64,000 bases of DNA from Dehalococcoidia bacterium (GCA_021295915.1 JAGWBK010000012.1:39593-103592); one strand, 5' to 3'. Counted from the first letter of the stretch, positions 36,017-44,934 are shown. Notes: a model not told the origin generated them from the sequence alone. Numbers and translations are program-made.

Positions 36017-36847
36017 ATGGCACCGATTTCCAAGTACGTAAACGTAAACGGAGTCCGACTTCGATACCTCGACTGGGGGACGCGGGGGCTGCCGCCCATG
36101 GTCTGTCTGCACGGACACACCGGGCAGGCGCGCATCTGGGACGAGTTTGCCGAGGTGGTGCGAAACTCTTACCACGTGTACGCCGTAGACCAGCGAGGTC
36201 ACGGCGAGTCCGCCCATGCGCTGGACGGCTACGCCCGTGACAGGTTCGTCGAAGACCTTGCCGCCTTCGTGGACGCCCTGGAGCTGGAGCGGTTCACACT
36301 CTCAGGCCTGTCCATGGGTGGCTGGCACTCGATGCTGTACACGGCCGAACATCCTGACCGGGTCGAGCGCATCGTGATGGTGGACATCGGCCCTGAGCCG
36401 TCTGAGGAAGCCGTTGCAGCCTCCGGCAGCCGACCGCTGACCCCGATGGCGTTCGATACCATCGAGGAGGCCGTTGCCTGGATGCGATCCGGCAACCCGT
36501 GGGCGTCCGATGCCAGGCTGCTGAAGGATGCCCAGCACAAGATGAAGCAGACTGATGACGGCCTGTGGACGTGGAAGGCCGACCACGACCTGTTCAACGT
36601 GCCACTTCCCGACATGTCGGACCCGGACCTCATCGGCAGGTACTGGAGCGCGCTGGACACCATTCCATGTCCAATACTGGAGGTACGGGGTTCCGAGAGT
36701 CCGCTGGTGTCCGACGCGGTACTGGACAGGATGAAGGCTGCGGCGACAGATCTCACCTCGGTGGATGTGGCCGACGCGGGTCACGTTGTCACCGTCGACA
36801 AGCCTCGCGAGTTCATTGCGGCAAGCCGCGAGTTCCTGGGAGTTTGA
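36017..36847 (+). CDS. Alpha/beta hydrolase
   Basis: A 276-aa cytoplasmic alpha/beta-hydrolase. The oxyanion motif is CLHGHTG, the nucleophile elbow GLSMGG, and the terminal catalytic pair falls in ILEVRGSES (acid region) and ADAGHVVTVDKP (His). HGESAHAL follows the DQRGHG motif. Esters, lactones or ring-fission products are possible substrates. The gene stands alone; the 298-bp gap downstream has only repeat A. Confidence 0.87.
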   Translation: MAPISKYVNVNGVRLRYLDWGTRGLPPMVCLHGHTGQARIWDEFAEVVRNSYHVYAVDQRGHGESAHALDGYARDRFVEDLAAFVDALELERFTLSGLSMGGWHSMLYTAEHPDRVERIVMVDIGPEPSEEAVAASGSRPLTPMAFDTIEEAVAWMRSGNPWASDARLLKDAQHKMKQTDDGLWTWKADHDLFNVPLPDMSDPDLIGRYWSALDTIPCPILEVRGSESPLVSDAVLDRMKAAATDLTSVDVADAGHVVTVDKPREFIAASREFLGV

Positions 36848-36986
36848 GGCTGACGAAATAACCGAATGCGACGACACATCCTCTACATAGCAGTTGTGGA
36901 GAGGAGACCTTCATAGAACCTGGTCACCCTGTCGGGAGCCGATACACAGAGGTGGGTGATGCCCTGCAGGTAGTAGTCAACTCCCT

Positions 36987-37050
36987 TTCACCCTCACCCC
37001 CGTATCAAGTACGGGGCAGGCTCCAACCCTCTCCCTGAGGGAGAGGGGGC
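36987..37050 (+). repeat. Palindromic repeat A with module M inserted near its left end
   Basis: TTCACCCTCACCC, then module M (CCGTATCAAGTACGGGGCAG), then CCAACCCTCTCCCTGAGGG. Here M sits after CACCC, while in 1727 and 43758 it sits inside the CTCTCCC/TGAGGG arm. Confidence 0.9.
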
Positions 37051-37145
37051 TGGTAGGTTGAGCTTCGGGTCTGATGGTTAGTTTTACCTAGCCCTCATTG
37101 CATCGAAAAAAGGGAGTCATCCAATGGTCTCCGGGGAGCGGGTAG

Positions 37146-38552
37146 ATGGCTGAATACGATTACGACATGGTGGTCATAGGATCCGGACCGGCGGGCCAGC
37201 GCGCTGCTGTGCAGGCCGCTAAGCTCGGAAAGCGCACTGCCATCGTCGAACGCCATGCCGAAATCGGCGGCGTCATGGTCAACTCAGGCACCATTCCCAG
37301 CAAGACACTCCGCGAAGCGGTAATATACCTGACCGGATACAGGGAACGTGGCATCTACGGTGAGTCGTACGCCGTCAAGGACGACATCACCATGAGCGAC
37401 CTCATGATCCGCACCAATCACGTGATGCAGCAGAAGACCGACACGTTGCGCCACCAGCTGCTGCGGAACAGGGTTGAGCTGATCACCGCCGACGCATCGT
37501 TCATCGACTCCCACACACTGGCCCTCTCGGCAGTGGATGGGAGAGGCAGCCGTCCCATCACCGCAGACAAGGTAGTCGTCGCCGTTGGCACAACTGCAGC
37601 GAAGCCTGACTGGACCAACGTCGATGGCGAGCACATCCTGCTGAGCGACGACATACTCAATCTGCCCGAGCTTCCCAGAAGCCTGGCCATCATAGGCGGC
37701 GGCGTCATTGGCCTGGAGTACGGCAGCATATTCGCGACCCTCGGAATACGCGTTACGCTCATTGAGCGCGACTCGAGGCTGCTGGACTTCGTAGACTCCG
37801 AACTCATCGACACACTCGTGTACCACCTGCGTCAGAAGAGGGTGACGCTCCGGTTGAACGAAGAGGTCACCTGGATGGAGCCTTCCGACGATGAACGCGG
37901 CCAGCACGTCAGGATCAGGCTGGTCAGCGGCAAGCAGATTGTGAGCGATGCCGCGCTGTACAGCATCGGACGCACCGGCGCCACAGCGTCACTCGGGCTG
38001 GAAACGGTAGGCCTGGAGCCAGATGGCAGAGGCCGATTGACAGTGAACGACACCTACCAGACGTCCGTGGACAACATATACGCGGTCGGCGACGTAATCG
38101 GGTTCCCAAACCTGGCGTCGACCTCCGCGGAGCAGGGCCGTCTGGCGTCGTGCCACGCCTTTGGCCTACCCGCCAGGAGTGTCCCGGGCCTGTTTCCCTA
38201 CGGGATCTACACCATCCCTGAAATCTCCATGGTGGGCAGGACCGAAGAGGACTTGACCGAGGACGTTGTTCCCTACGAAGTAGGCAGGGCGCAGTACCGG
38301 GAGATAGCGCGGGGCCAGATAATCGGAGACGACACGGGGCTGCTGAAGCTGCTGTTCCACGCCACCACACGCAAACTGCTTGGAGTGCACATCATCGGCG
38401 AGGGCGCGAGCGAGCTCATTCACATTGGACAGGCCGTGCTTGCATTCGAAGGTACTGTCGACTACTTCGTGGACGCGGTCTTCAACTACCCGACACTGGC
38501 GGAGTGCTACAAGACGGCCGCGTTGGACGGCATCAACCGGCTGGAAGCCTAA
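37146..38552 (+). CDS. sthA: Soluble pyridine nucleotide transhydrogenase
   Basis: A 468-aa flavoprotein of the SthA family that exchanges electrons between NADH and NADPH. Two Rossmann motifs are visible (VVIGSGPAGQRAA and AIIGGGVIGLEYGSIFATLG). The redox-disulfide region of dihydrolipoamide dehydrogenase is replaced by GGVMVNSGTIPSKTLREAV, with no CxxxxC, as expected for SthA. The dimerisation domain has GLFPYGIYTIPEISMVG. The ATG at 37146 follows GGGGAGCGGGTAG. Not usable as E3 of the dehydrogenase complex, since the disulfide is missing. Confidence 0.9.
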   Translation: MAEYDYDMVVIGSGPAGQRAAVQAAKLGKRTAIVERHAEIGGVMVNSGTIPSKTLREAVIYLTGYRERGIYGESYAVKDDITMSDLMIRTNHVMQQKTDTLRHQLLRNRVELITADASFIDSHTLALSAVDGRGSRPITADKVVVAVGTTAAKPDWTNVDGEHILLSDDILNLPELPRSLAIIGGGVIGLEYGSIFATLGIRVTLIERDSRLLDFVDSELIDTLVYHLRQKRVTLRLNEEVTWMEPSDDERGQHVRIRLVSGKQIVSDAALYSIGRTGATASLGLETVGLEPDGRGRLTVNDTYQTSVDNIYAVGDVIGFPNLASTSAEQGRLASCHAFGLPARSVPGLFPYGIYTIPEISMVGRTEEDLTEDVVPYEVGRAQYREIARGQIIGDDTGLLKLLFHATTRKLLGVHIIGEGASELIHIGQAVLAFEGTVDYFVDAVFNYPTLAECYKTAALDGINRLEA

Positions 38553-38582
38553 TCTTCCCATCCTGCAAAGACCAAAAATCTG

Positions 38583-38611
38583 TTGCCCGACCGGGTAGTT
38601 GCCCATAGAAT
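38583..38611 (+). promoter_or_regulatory. Candidate promoter for hpf
   Basis: TTGCCC at 38583-38588 and TAGAAT at 38606-38611 are 17 bp apart, about 110 bp before the hpf start. The -10 matches 5 of 6. Confidence 0.45.
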
Positions 38612-38721
38612 TAAGTCATAGATGGGCAGTTCACCCCGATACCCGCAGAACGAATAATTCAGGGCACCGCGGTCTTAGACACCTCGCCCCCTGATAGAAG
38701 AGAAGAAAGGAGGTCGTCCAC

Positions 38722-39306
38722 ATGGAGATACAGATTCAAGCCAGGAACATCGACCTCAACCCCAATGCCGAGCAGTACATCCAGAAGAAGTTCGATAGGC
38801 TTCAGCGACATCTGCCGAACCTCGACGATGCCAAATTAGAGGTGTCCATGACCCAGGCGCGGGCCACTCGCGACCGCGTCCAGGCTCAGATGACACTGAA
38901 CATCTCCGGTTACACGCTTCGAGGACAGGACAGGGGAGTAAACCTGTTCGCTGCCGTCGACGCAGTCACGGACCTGGTTGACCGGCAGATCCGACGGTTC
39001 AAGGGAAAGGTGTACCACAGCGCGCAGGCCAGGAAGTCGCGCAGCGGTTTCAGGGACGTCCCGCCTGAGGCGATCATCGAGATGCCAGAAACCCTCGAGG
39101 AAGAAGAGGCGCTTGAAGAGATCGGCCAGGTAGTCCGCACCAAGCGACACTCCATGCCGCCGATGTCCGTCGAGGACGCCATCCTGCAGATGGAGATGCT
39201 GGGGCACAGCTTCTTCCTGTTCTTCAACATGGACTCTGACGAGTACAACGTCGCCTACCGGCGTCGCGACGGCGACTACGGCGTGATCGAGCCCGAGCTG
39301 GCCTAG
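38722..39306 (+). CDS. hpf: Ribosome hibernation-promoting factor, long form
   Basis: A 194-aa protein that dimerises 70S ribosomes into inactive 100S particles. The N-terminal HPF/RaiA domain (MEIQIQARNIDLNPNAEQYIQKKFDRLQRHL) spans residues 1-105, and the C-terminal dimerisation domain has KRHSMPPMSVEDAILQMEMLGHSFFLFFN. AAAGGAGGTC nine bases before ATG is a near-perfect ribosome-binding site, one of the strongest in the window. The next gene starts 6 bp after the stop. Confidence 0.95.
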   Translation: MEIQIQARNIDLNPNAEQYIQKKFDRLQRHLPNLDDAKLEVSMTQARATRDRVQAQMTLNISGYTLRGQDRGVNLFAAVDAVTDLVDRQIRRFKGKVYHSAQARKSRSGFRDVPPEAIIEMPETLEEEEALEEIGQVVRTKRHSMPPMSVEDAILQMEMLGHSFFLFFNMDSDEYNVAYRRRDGDYGVIEPELA

Positions 39307-39312
39307 GCCCCT

Positions 39313-39969
39313 TTGGCTGAGCAGAGATCAGGTCCGTACATCTGGGCCACATGGCTTTCGAAGGTGCTGGTCGGTGACATTTCCTGCGAGTGGGCATCGT
39401 GGTTCAAGGCCCACTACAAGGGCTACGAGCGGGTGCCCAGCACGTTCGACATGGTCACCTGGCAGATGAACCACACGTCGCTGCTGAACGAGGTCAGGGA
39501 CAAGATCGAGGCAGATGGCGTCACTGTTCTCACCGAGAACCAGAGCTACTTCAACCTACGCGGTGGCTCCGGCACTGTCATCGGAGGCAAGCCAGACCTA
39601 GTCGCGCTGGGCCCCGACGACACCGGCACCATCTACGACATCAAGACAGGGCAGCCCCGAGCGTCGGACACCGCTCAGGTAATGATCTACATGTACGCGC
39701 TCCCGTACATCAACCAGTTCCGCGGGAGGCGTTTCCAGGGACGGCTGGTCTACAGGGACGACCGGGTGGTCGACATCCCGGCTGACAGCGTGAGCGACGC
39801 ATTCAAGTCGGAGCTGTTCGCTCTGATCAGGCGGATCGCTGACTCTCAGCCTGCGCGCAGGGTACCGAGTGCGTTGGAGTGTGGGATGTGTGATCTAACT
39901 CCCAATGACTGCCCGGATAGGATTGATGCCGCGCCTGCGGAACAGATCGCGGAGGGTGGGGAGTTCTGA
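39313..39969 (+). CDS. Cas4-like PD-(D/E)XK nuclease with four cysteines
   Basis: A 218-aa nuclease. The core has VIGGKPDLVAL, YDIKTGQP and QVMIYMYALPYI. Cys25 plus Cys190, Cys193 and Cys200 (C-x2-C-x6-C) give the single-plus-three cysteine layout of Cas4 and AddB iron-sulfur nucleases. There are no CRISPR repeats or other cas genes in the window, so it is a solo nuclease of the PDDEXK_1 type. It starts with TTG at 39313, 6 bp after hpf, so it is likely co-transcribed with hpf. Confidence 0.8.
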   Translation: MAEQRSGPYIWATWLSKVLVGDISCEWASWFKAHYKGYERVPSTFDMVTWQMNHTSLLNEVRDKIEADGVTVLTENQSYFNLRGGSGTVIGGKPDLVALGPDDTGTIYDIKTGQPRASDTAQVMIYMYALPYINQFRGRRFQGRLVYRDDRVVDIPADSVSDAFKSELFALIRRIADSQPARRVPSALECGMCDLTPNDCPDRIDAAPAEQIAEGGEF

Positions 39970-40006
39970 GAGGGGACCAGACCGTCGGAGTTCAAGTCTT
40001 CTCGCG

Positions 40007-41185
40007 CTAGCTGTCTATCACGGCTTCGCCGACGCGGAACTTCTCGATGCCCTTCCAGTCGTAGACGACGCCCAGACCCGGGCCTTCAGGGACATCCACG
40101 CAGCCGTTCTCGTCTACTGACTCCAGCTGGTCTGTGTAGCCACACGCGTACACTGGCGGACAGGAGATATTGGGCAGCTTCGGGTGGACGAGGCCCATCT
40201 CGTAGAAGTTCGAGTTGCGCATGGCGGCCATGCAGTGGCGCTGCGCAGGACCTGCAATGTGCAGCTCGACGTCCATGCCATAGCCCTCGGCTGAGTGAGC
40301 GATCTTCATGACGCCAGTTATACCGCCATCGTACTCCGGGTCGGCGCGCCAGAAGTCGGTCGCCTCGGCAGCGGCCATGTCTGCGTGCGCCTCGACCATG
40401 TGCAGGTGCTCGCCCTGGAGCAGCGGCGTCTTGAGCATCTTCCGAAGTTGTCGATGCGCGTAGAACGACACTCCACCGTCACGCATCGGGTCCTCGTACC
40501 AGTAGAAGTCGTTGTCGTCGCAGGCGCGTCCGACTGTCAGCGTGTCTCCGAATGTATCGTACACGCAGCACGGGTCGATCATCAGCGCCATCTTGCCGCC
40601 GACTCGTTTACCGACGGCGTTGACCGTCTCGACCTCGCGCGGAATCGACACGTCTCCCCACGAGTGGATCTTGAATCCCTGGTATCCCAGTTCCAGGCAC
40701 TGCTCCGCAAAGTCGGCGTACGCTTCGGGACTGCTCAGGCCGTCAGGCTGTCTGTCAGCGTGAGAGGTGCTTGCGTATGAGGGCAGCTTCTTCCGGTAGC
40801 CGCCGAGCAGCTGGTAGATCGGCGAGTCGTGCAGCTTGCCCGCGAGGTCCCACAGTGCAATGTCCACGGGACCGATGCCCATCTTGTCCTGCTTGCGCAG
40901 GATCGACTTCGCCTGGTTGTAGAATAGCTCCCGCTGAAGCGCGTTCTTACCGATCAGGAAAGAGCCGAACTGCTGGATCTGCTCGAAGGTGCCCGGAGCG
41001 ATGCTCATGTACTCGCCCGTGACACCTATGTCGGTGTCGATGCGTATGCCGAGCACGGACCGCCCTCCCCTGCCTCCGGGCTCGTAGAACGGCCCCATTG
41101 CGAAGCTGAGGTCGCTTCCCACGTCGTTGAGTGGGAACCGGTACCGCGTCAGCGTGATCTTCTGGATGATAGGGGTACTGCCCAT
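40007..41185 (-). CDS. Enolase-superfamily enzyme (mandelate racemase/muconate lactonising type)
   Basis: About 392 aa. An N-terminal capping domain precedes a TIM barrel. The metal ligands are visible: Asp in MALMIDPCC, Glu in FYWYEDPM and Glu in LLQGEHLH. The base positions include FKIH (KxH) after GYQ and His in VELHIAG. It is probably an acid-sugar dehydratase, substrate unknown. ATG at 41185 has GGAG upstream; a longer reading includes upstream gene overlap. It begins 20 bp after the other enolase-superfamily gene, so they are an operon. Confidence 0.87.
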   Translation of the reverse strand: MGSTPIIQKITLTRYRFPLNDVGSDLSFAMGPFYEPGGRGGRSVLGIRIDTDIGVTGEYMSIAPGTFEQIQQFGSFLIGKNALQRELFYNQAKSILRKQDKMGIGPVDIALWDLAGKLHDSPIYQLLGGYRKKLPSYASTSHADRQPDGLSSPEAYADFAEQCLELGYQGFKIHSWGDVSIPREVETVNAVGKRVGGKMALMIDPCCVYDTFGDTLTVGRACDDNDFYWYEDPMRDGGVSFYAHRQLRKMLKTPLLQGEHLHMVEAHADMAAAEATDFWRADPEYDGGITGVMKIAHSAEGYGMDVELHIAGPAQRHCMAAMRNSNFYEMGLVHPKLPNISCPPVYACGYTDQLESVDENGCVDVPEGPGLGVVYDWKGIEKFRVGEAVIDS

Positions 41186-41205
41186 GCTTTCTTCTCCTGC
41201 TGAGG

Positions 41206-42408
41206 TCAGCCCTGTCCGGCGCGTGCCTTGATTGCCACGGTGTGGTCCCAGGGGGTGATCCACTCGTCTTTGATCTCCATTCCCCAGCCGGGAGCGTCCG
41301 TTGGGGTGATGTAGCCGTCCTTGGGTACGGCGAGCCCCGGGATCGGCCAGACCTCGTCGAGCGGGATGCCGGGGTCGCTGCCCATCCAGAACTCGGCCAT
41401 GGGCGACTCAGGCATGGCGATCGCGAAGTGCTGACCCCAGGGCGACGCGACCGCGGCGTGCGGGATCGTGATGATGCCTGCGGCCTCGCCGATCGTGTAA
41501 ATCTTCAGCGCCTCGGAGAAGCCGCCGCACCACTTCATGTCGGGCTGAAGCACGTCTACGGCGCGGTGCTCGACGAGCTGCCTGAACGTCCAGCGGCCGT
41601 GATGGTCCTCGCCTGTTGCGAGAGGAATCCAATTGATCGCCTTTCGCAGCTCGATGTGTCCCTCGAGGTCTGTTGGTATCAGCGGCTCTTCGAGCCAGCG
41701 CAGTCCGTAGGGTCGCAGGCGCTCCGCGAGCCTGATTGCGAACTCGACGTTGAAACTCATCACGGGGTTGTACATGAGCTCAGCGTTGGGGCCTACCGCG
41801 TCCCGTGCCTTCGCGATGTGCTCCTCTACGAGGTTAATGCCGTCGATGCCCTCGTCGTAGTGCGCCGGGTTCGAGACCTTGAAGCACTTGAATCCCAGCT
41901 CCTGCGACCAGTCGAGGTCGTCGGAGGTGCAGTACACGAGAGCTTTGTCCCTGCACGGCCCTCCGATCAGCGAGTACACGGGCTGGCCGAGCAGCTTGCC
42001 CTTGAGGTCCCACAGCGCGAGGTCTACGCCGGACTGCGCGACGGTCGCGATGCCGCCCGCACCGAAGCGCTGCGTGGATCGCCACATCAGGTCGTTCAGG
42101 TACTCCAGCGCCAGGCAGTCTCGGCCCTCGAGCAACGGACCGAAGTGGTAGTCGACCAATGCTGCCGTCGGCTCTCCGAAGCTGCACTGACCCAGGCCCC
42201 ACGTGCCGTCCTCGGCCGTCACCTGCACCCACACGTCTGCGCTTGTGTTCGCGCCCGCCATCTGACCGTGGAGTCTCGGGAACTCAGGGTACTTGTTGAT
42301 CGGCAGCGCGCGCCGTGCATGCGTGTTCCAGTTCGGCCTGCGAGACTCCGACTTCGGCGGCGTCCTCGGGATGTTCAGCTCGACCGCCCTTACCTCTTTG
42401 ATCTTCAA
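41206..42408 (-). CDS. Enolase-superfamily enzyme, rhamnonate-dehydratase-like
   Basis: A 400-aa protein related to L-rhamnonate dehydratase. Shared features include SGVDLALWDLKGKLLGQPVYSLIGG, the pattern GEDHHGRWTFRQLVEHRAVDVLQPDMKWCGG, and IPHAAVASPWGQH. The second and third metal ligands are kept (WLEEPL and ATGEDHH). The first, normally Asp in a LMLD-type strand, is Asn here (LMYNPVM), which may alter metal binding. The start is ATG at 42408. It sits between a small YCII/muconolactone-like gene and a second superfamily member. Confidence 0.85.
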   Translation of the reverse strand: MKIKEVRAVELNIPRTPPKSESRRPNWNTHARRALPINKYPEFPRLHGQMAGANTSADVWVQVTAEDGTWGLGQCSFGEPTAALVDYHFGPLLEGRDCLALEYLNDLMWRSTQRFGAGGIATVAQSGVDLALWDLKGKLLGQPVYSLIGGPCRDKALVYCTSDDLDWSQELGFKCFKVSNPAHYDEGIDGINLVEEHIAKARDAVGPNAELMYNPVMSFNVEFAIRLAERLRPYGLRWLEEPLIPTDLEGHIELRKAINWIPLATGEDHHGRWTFRQLVEHRAVDVLQPDMKWCGGFSEALKIYTIGEAAGIITIPHAAVASPWGQHFAIAMPESPMAEFWMGSDPGIPLDEVWPIPGLAVPKDGYITPTDAPGWGMEIKDEWITPWDHTVAIKARAGQG

Positions 42409-42422
42409 CGTTCTAGTCCTCT

Positions 42423-42716
42423 CTAATCAGAATTGTCTGCCGCATTCAGGAACGCCACGGCCGCGTCCGGGTCTATCAGGGGATAGACGTCGAACTCGGC
42501 GGGTATCATCTCCGCCCACTCCGTCAGCAGCATGTGAAGGGTCTCGTTGGAGTCGACGTCGAACAGCGCGACTGCTCCCCGTCCGGTGCGCGCGAAAAAG
42601 AAGCGCGCGAGTCCTCGATCCAGCTTGTCCTGAGACCACGGCCAGTACAGCTTTCGCTGCTCCCGCACCTCCGACGGTCGTGTCGGCAGCGGTGTGCTTA
42701 TCGCAAGAAACAGCAT
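42423..42716 (-). CDS. Small ferredoxin-fold protein, muconolactone-isomerase-like
   Basis: A 97-aa protein (MLFLAISTPLPTRPSEVREQR...ALFDVDSNETLHMLLTEWAEMIPAEFDVYPLID). The layout is that of small alpha/beta-barrel dimers such as muconolactone isomerase or DUF3303 proteins. ATG at 42716 has AGGGAGAG upstream. It is first in the operon with the two enolase-superfamily genes, so it could act on a lactone or sugar-acid intermediate. That role is inference. Confidence 0.65.
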   Translation of the reverse strand: MLFLAISTPLPTRPSEVREQRKLYWPWSQDKLDRGLARFFFARTGRGAVALFDVDSNETLHMLLTEWAEMIPAEFDVYPLIDPDAAVAFLNAADNSD

Positions 42717-42815
42717 CGTTACTCTCCCTTTCGTTTGCAGGAAAGATAGTATCATGTTCCCTAGCGCAGGCCGGGGATGGGGAGTGATGAGCTTGGGTAG
42801 GTTGTGGATTGAGAT

Positions 42816-42854
42816 TTCACCCTCACCCTAGCCCTCTCCCTGAGGGAGAGGGGA
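42816..42854 (+). repeat. Palindromic repeat A without module M
   Basis: TTCACCCTCACCCTAGCCC then the arm CTCTCCCTGAGGGAGAGG. It is between the divergent small gene and the SDR. Confidence 0.92.
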
Positions 42855-42923
42855 CGTCATGTTCTCACACCATATGCCCAATGTACTGTTTCCGACTCAA
42901 ATGACCAAGACTTCAAGGAGACG

Positions 42924-43718
42924 ATGACAATGCCCGGAAAGTTGACCGACAAAGTAGCGATAGTCACAGGTGGAAACAGCGGAATCGGGGAGGCCACGGT
43001 GCACCTCTTTGCCCGGGAAGGCGCGAAGGTCGCCATCCTTGCGCGGAGGGAGAACGAGGGGCACGCCGTCGAGTCCGCAGTCAAAGACAACGGTGGTGAG
43101 GCCACCTTCATAAGCTGCGACGTTTCCGACCGTCAGCAGGTGGACGCCGCCGTGCAGGCCGTCGTCGATGCCTACGGGGGTGTCGACGTGCTGTTCAACA
43201 ACGCTGGCGGTGGTGGCCCAGGCAACTTCCCCGACGAGCCGGACGACATCTGGGACCGTGTGCTGACGGTCAACCTGACCGGCACGTTCTACATGTGCCG
43301 CGCCGTGTGGCCTCACATGATCGCCGGAGGCGGAGGGCGGATCGTCAACATGTCCTCGGTTGCAGCGCAGCGCGGATTCAGCAAGAAGATGTACGACCTC
43401 GTCGGGCGTGGCCCGTCAGCCTCGTACTACGCAGCGAAGGCCGGAGTCGATGCTCTAACGCGCTACGTCGCCGGTATGGGCGGCCAGCACAACATCCGCG
43501 TGAACGGCGTGAGACCCGGGCAGATCATCACCCCCGCTGTCGATACTGGCGGCGGGCACCACAGCCTGGAGGCGATGTTCGACTTCATCCAGATCCTCGA
43601 CAGCAAGGGATACCCCGAGGACGTTGCCAACACTGTGCTGTTCCTAGTGAGCGACGAGGCGCGGTTCATAACCGGTGAGATAGTCAACGTGGACGGTGGG
43701 ATGCCGGGCAAGCTTTAG
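42924..43718 (+). CDS. SDR-family oxidoreductase
   Basis: A 264-aa short-chain dehydrogenase. TGGNSGIGE is the cofactor motif, NNAGGGG the NAG motif, MSSVA the catalytic Ser and SYYAAKAG the YxxxK motif. The C-terminus is FITGEIVNVDGGMPG. ATG at 42924 has AAGGAG upstream. The substrate is unknown. Confidence 0.9.
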   Translation: MTMPGKLTDKVAIVTGGNSGIGEATVHLFAREGAKVAILARRENEGHAVESAVKDNGGEATFISCDVSDRQQVDAAVQAVVDAYGGVDVLFNNAGGGGPGNFPDEPDDIWDRVLTVNLTGTFYMCRAVWPHMIAGGGGRIVNMSSVAAQRGFSKKMYDLVGRGPSASYYAAKAGVDALTRYVAGMGGQHNIRVNGVRPGQIITPAVDTGGGHHSLEAMFDFIQILDSKGYPEDVANTVLFLVSDEARFITGEIVNVDGGMPGKL

Positions 43719-43757
43719 AATTCTGTCGGAAACTGTGTCAGTATGGTAGGCAGTGTT

Positions 43758-43820
43758 TTCACCCTCACCCCAACCCTCTCCCCCGTATCAAGTACGGGGC
43801 AGGCTCTGAGGGAGAGGGGG
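43758..43820 (+). repeat. Palindromic repeat A with module M in its right arm
   Basis: TTCACCCTCACCCCAACCC, then CCCCCGTATCAAGTACGGGG and CAGGCTCTGAGGGAGAGGGG. It has the same arrangement as the copy inside addA. Confidence 0.92.
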
Positions 43821-43871
43821 TCCGTTGGCTGGTAATTGTGCTTGTATGTACACCCTGACTTACACCTTTCA

Positions 43872-43925
43872 GCGCTCAGGGAGAGGGGGATTTGCGCTGG
43901 TCTCATTTCGTGGGAATGACGGGTA
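43872..43925. repeat. Partial A arm plus B-like half
   Basis: GCTCAGGGAGAGGGGGATTT is the right end of repeat A only. It is followed by ATTTCGTGGGAATGACGGG, which looks like a B half. The gap between the two SDR genes holds just these remnants and the copy at 43758. Confidence 0.6.
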
Positions 43926-43944
43926 GGAATTCTGATGAGTCACT

Positions 43945-44763
43945 ATGCCAGAGCTCAACGGTAAGGTAGCCATCGTCACAGGCGCGGGTCGTCTCAAGGG
44001 GATCGGGAGAGCGGCGGCGGTCGCACTTGCACGGCTGGGAGCCGATGTCGTCATCACGGGCACCGGGCGAGACCCCTCGACGTTCCCTGACTACGAGCGG
44101 GAGATTGGCTGGCGAGACGTGGAGTCCGTGGCTGAGCTAATTAGGGAAGAGGGCCGTAAAGCGCTCCCTCTCGTCGTGGATGTGACCGACGAAGCGCAGG
44201 TCGTGCGTATGGTTGAGCAGACCGTAAGCGAGTTCGGCAGGGTCGACATCCTGGTGAACAACGCCGCTCATGGTGTGGGCGCGGACAGGATACCTATCGT
44301 GGAACTGGAACCTGCGGTTTTTGATCTCGTAGTCGACGTGAAGGTTCGCGGCACGTATCTCTGCACAAGGGCTGCCGTCACGCAGATGATCGAGCAGGGT
44401 GACGGTGGCAAGATCGTCAACATCGCGTCGGTCGCAGGAAAGCGCGGTAGCGCAAACACGCTCGCCTACAACGCCGCCAACTTTGCTGTCGTTGGGATGA
44501 CGCAGTCGTCGGCCCGTGAGTTGGGTCCGCATGGCATAAACGTGAACTGTGTCTGTCCAGGACTCGTCCAGACCCACCGTGGGGATGTGTTCATGGACGT
44601 CTTCGACCGGACCTGGGAGCAGACGGCTGAGTCAGTGCCAATCGGCCGCAATGGGACGGATAAGGAACTCGGGGACTTCGTGGCTTATCTGTGTACTGAG
44701 GCGGCATCGTGGATTCACGGCCAGTCCATTAACGTCGATGGCGGCGTGATGATGGAGCACTAG
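43945..44763 (+). CDS. SDR-family protein with altered YxxxK motif
   Basis: A 272-aa short-chain dehydrogenase-like protein. The cofactor motif TGAGRLKGIGRA, the NNAAHG motif and catalytic-Ser block NIASVAG are present, and the C-terminus has WIHGQSINVDGGV. The active-site motif reads YNAAN: the catalytic Lys is Asn (AAC). This could reduce or abolish classical SDR chemistry. The start is ATG at 43945. Confidence 0.85.
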   Translation: MPELNGKVAIVTGAGRLKGIGRAAAVALARLGADVVITGTGRDPSTFPDYEREIGWRDVESVAELIREEGRKALPLVVDVTDEAQVVRMVEQTVSEFGRVDILVNNAAHGVGADRIPIVELEPAVFDLVVDVKVRGTYLCTRAAVTQMIEQGDGGKIVNIASVAGKRGSANTLAYNAANFAVVGMTQSSARELGPHGINVNCVCPGLVQTHRGDVFMDVFDRTWEQTAESVPIGRNGTDKELGDFVAYLCTEAASWIHGQSINVDGGVMMEH

Positions 44764-44780
44764 CTACGGGCGCACGCTGG

Positions 44781-44918
44781 TTTCACCCTCACCCTGAGGT
44801 TGCTTACAAGAATAGGTAAACACAACTCGTTCGTTCCTGGATCAAGTCCGGGACGGGCTCTGAGCTTGTCGAAGGACACCCCGGGCCCCTGGATTCCGGC
44901 CTCCGCCGGAATGACGAA
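44781..44918. repeat. Composite repeat A-E-M-B
   Basis: TTCACCCTCACCCTGAGG is followed by an E element split by module M (CCTGGATCAAGTCCGGGACG between TCGTTC and CTGAGCTTGTCGAAGG), then CCTGGATTCCGGCCTCCGCC (B). So the same module M sits inside an E element here. Confidence 0.85.
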
Positions 44919-44934
44919 CTGCGGGAATCTAGAC

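Noticed and set aside
37146-38552. SthA as the E3 (lipoamide dehydrogenase) of the 2-oxoacid dehydrogenase complex
   Set aside because: The redox-active CxxxxC is absent (VMVNSGTIPS), which is the mark of transhydrogenase, and the gene is 27 kb away.
41242-42426. 394-aa open frame on the plus strand opposite the rhamnonate-dehydratase-like gene
   Set aside because: Shadow of a clear enolase-superfamily gene; composition is Arg/Val-rich without motifs.
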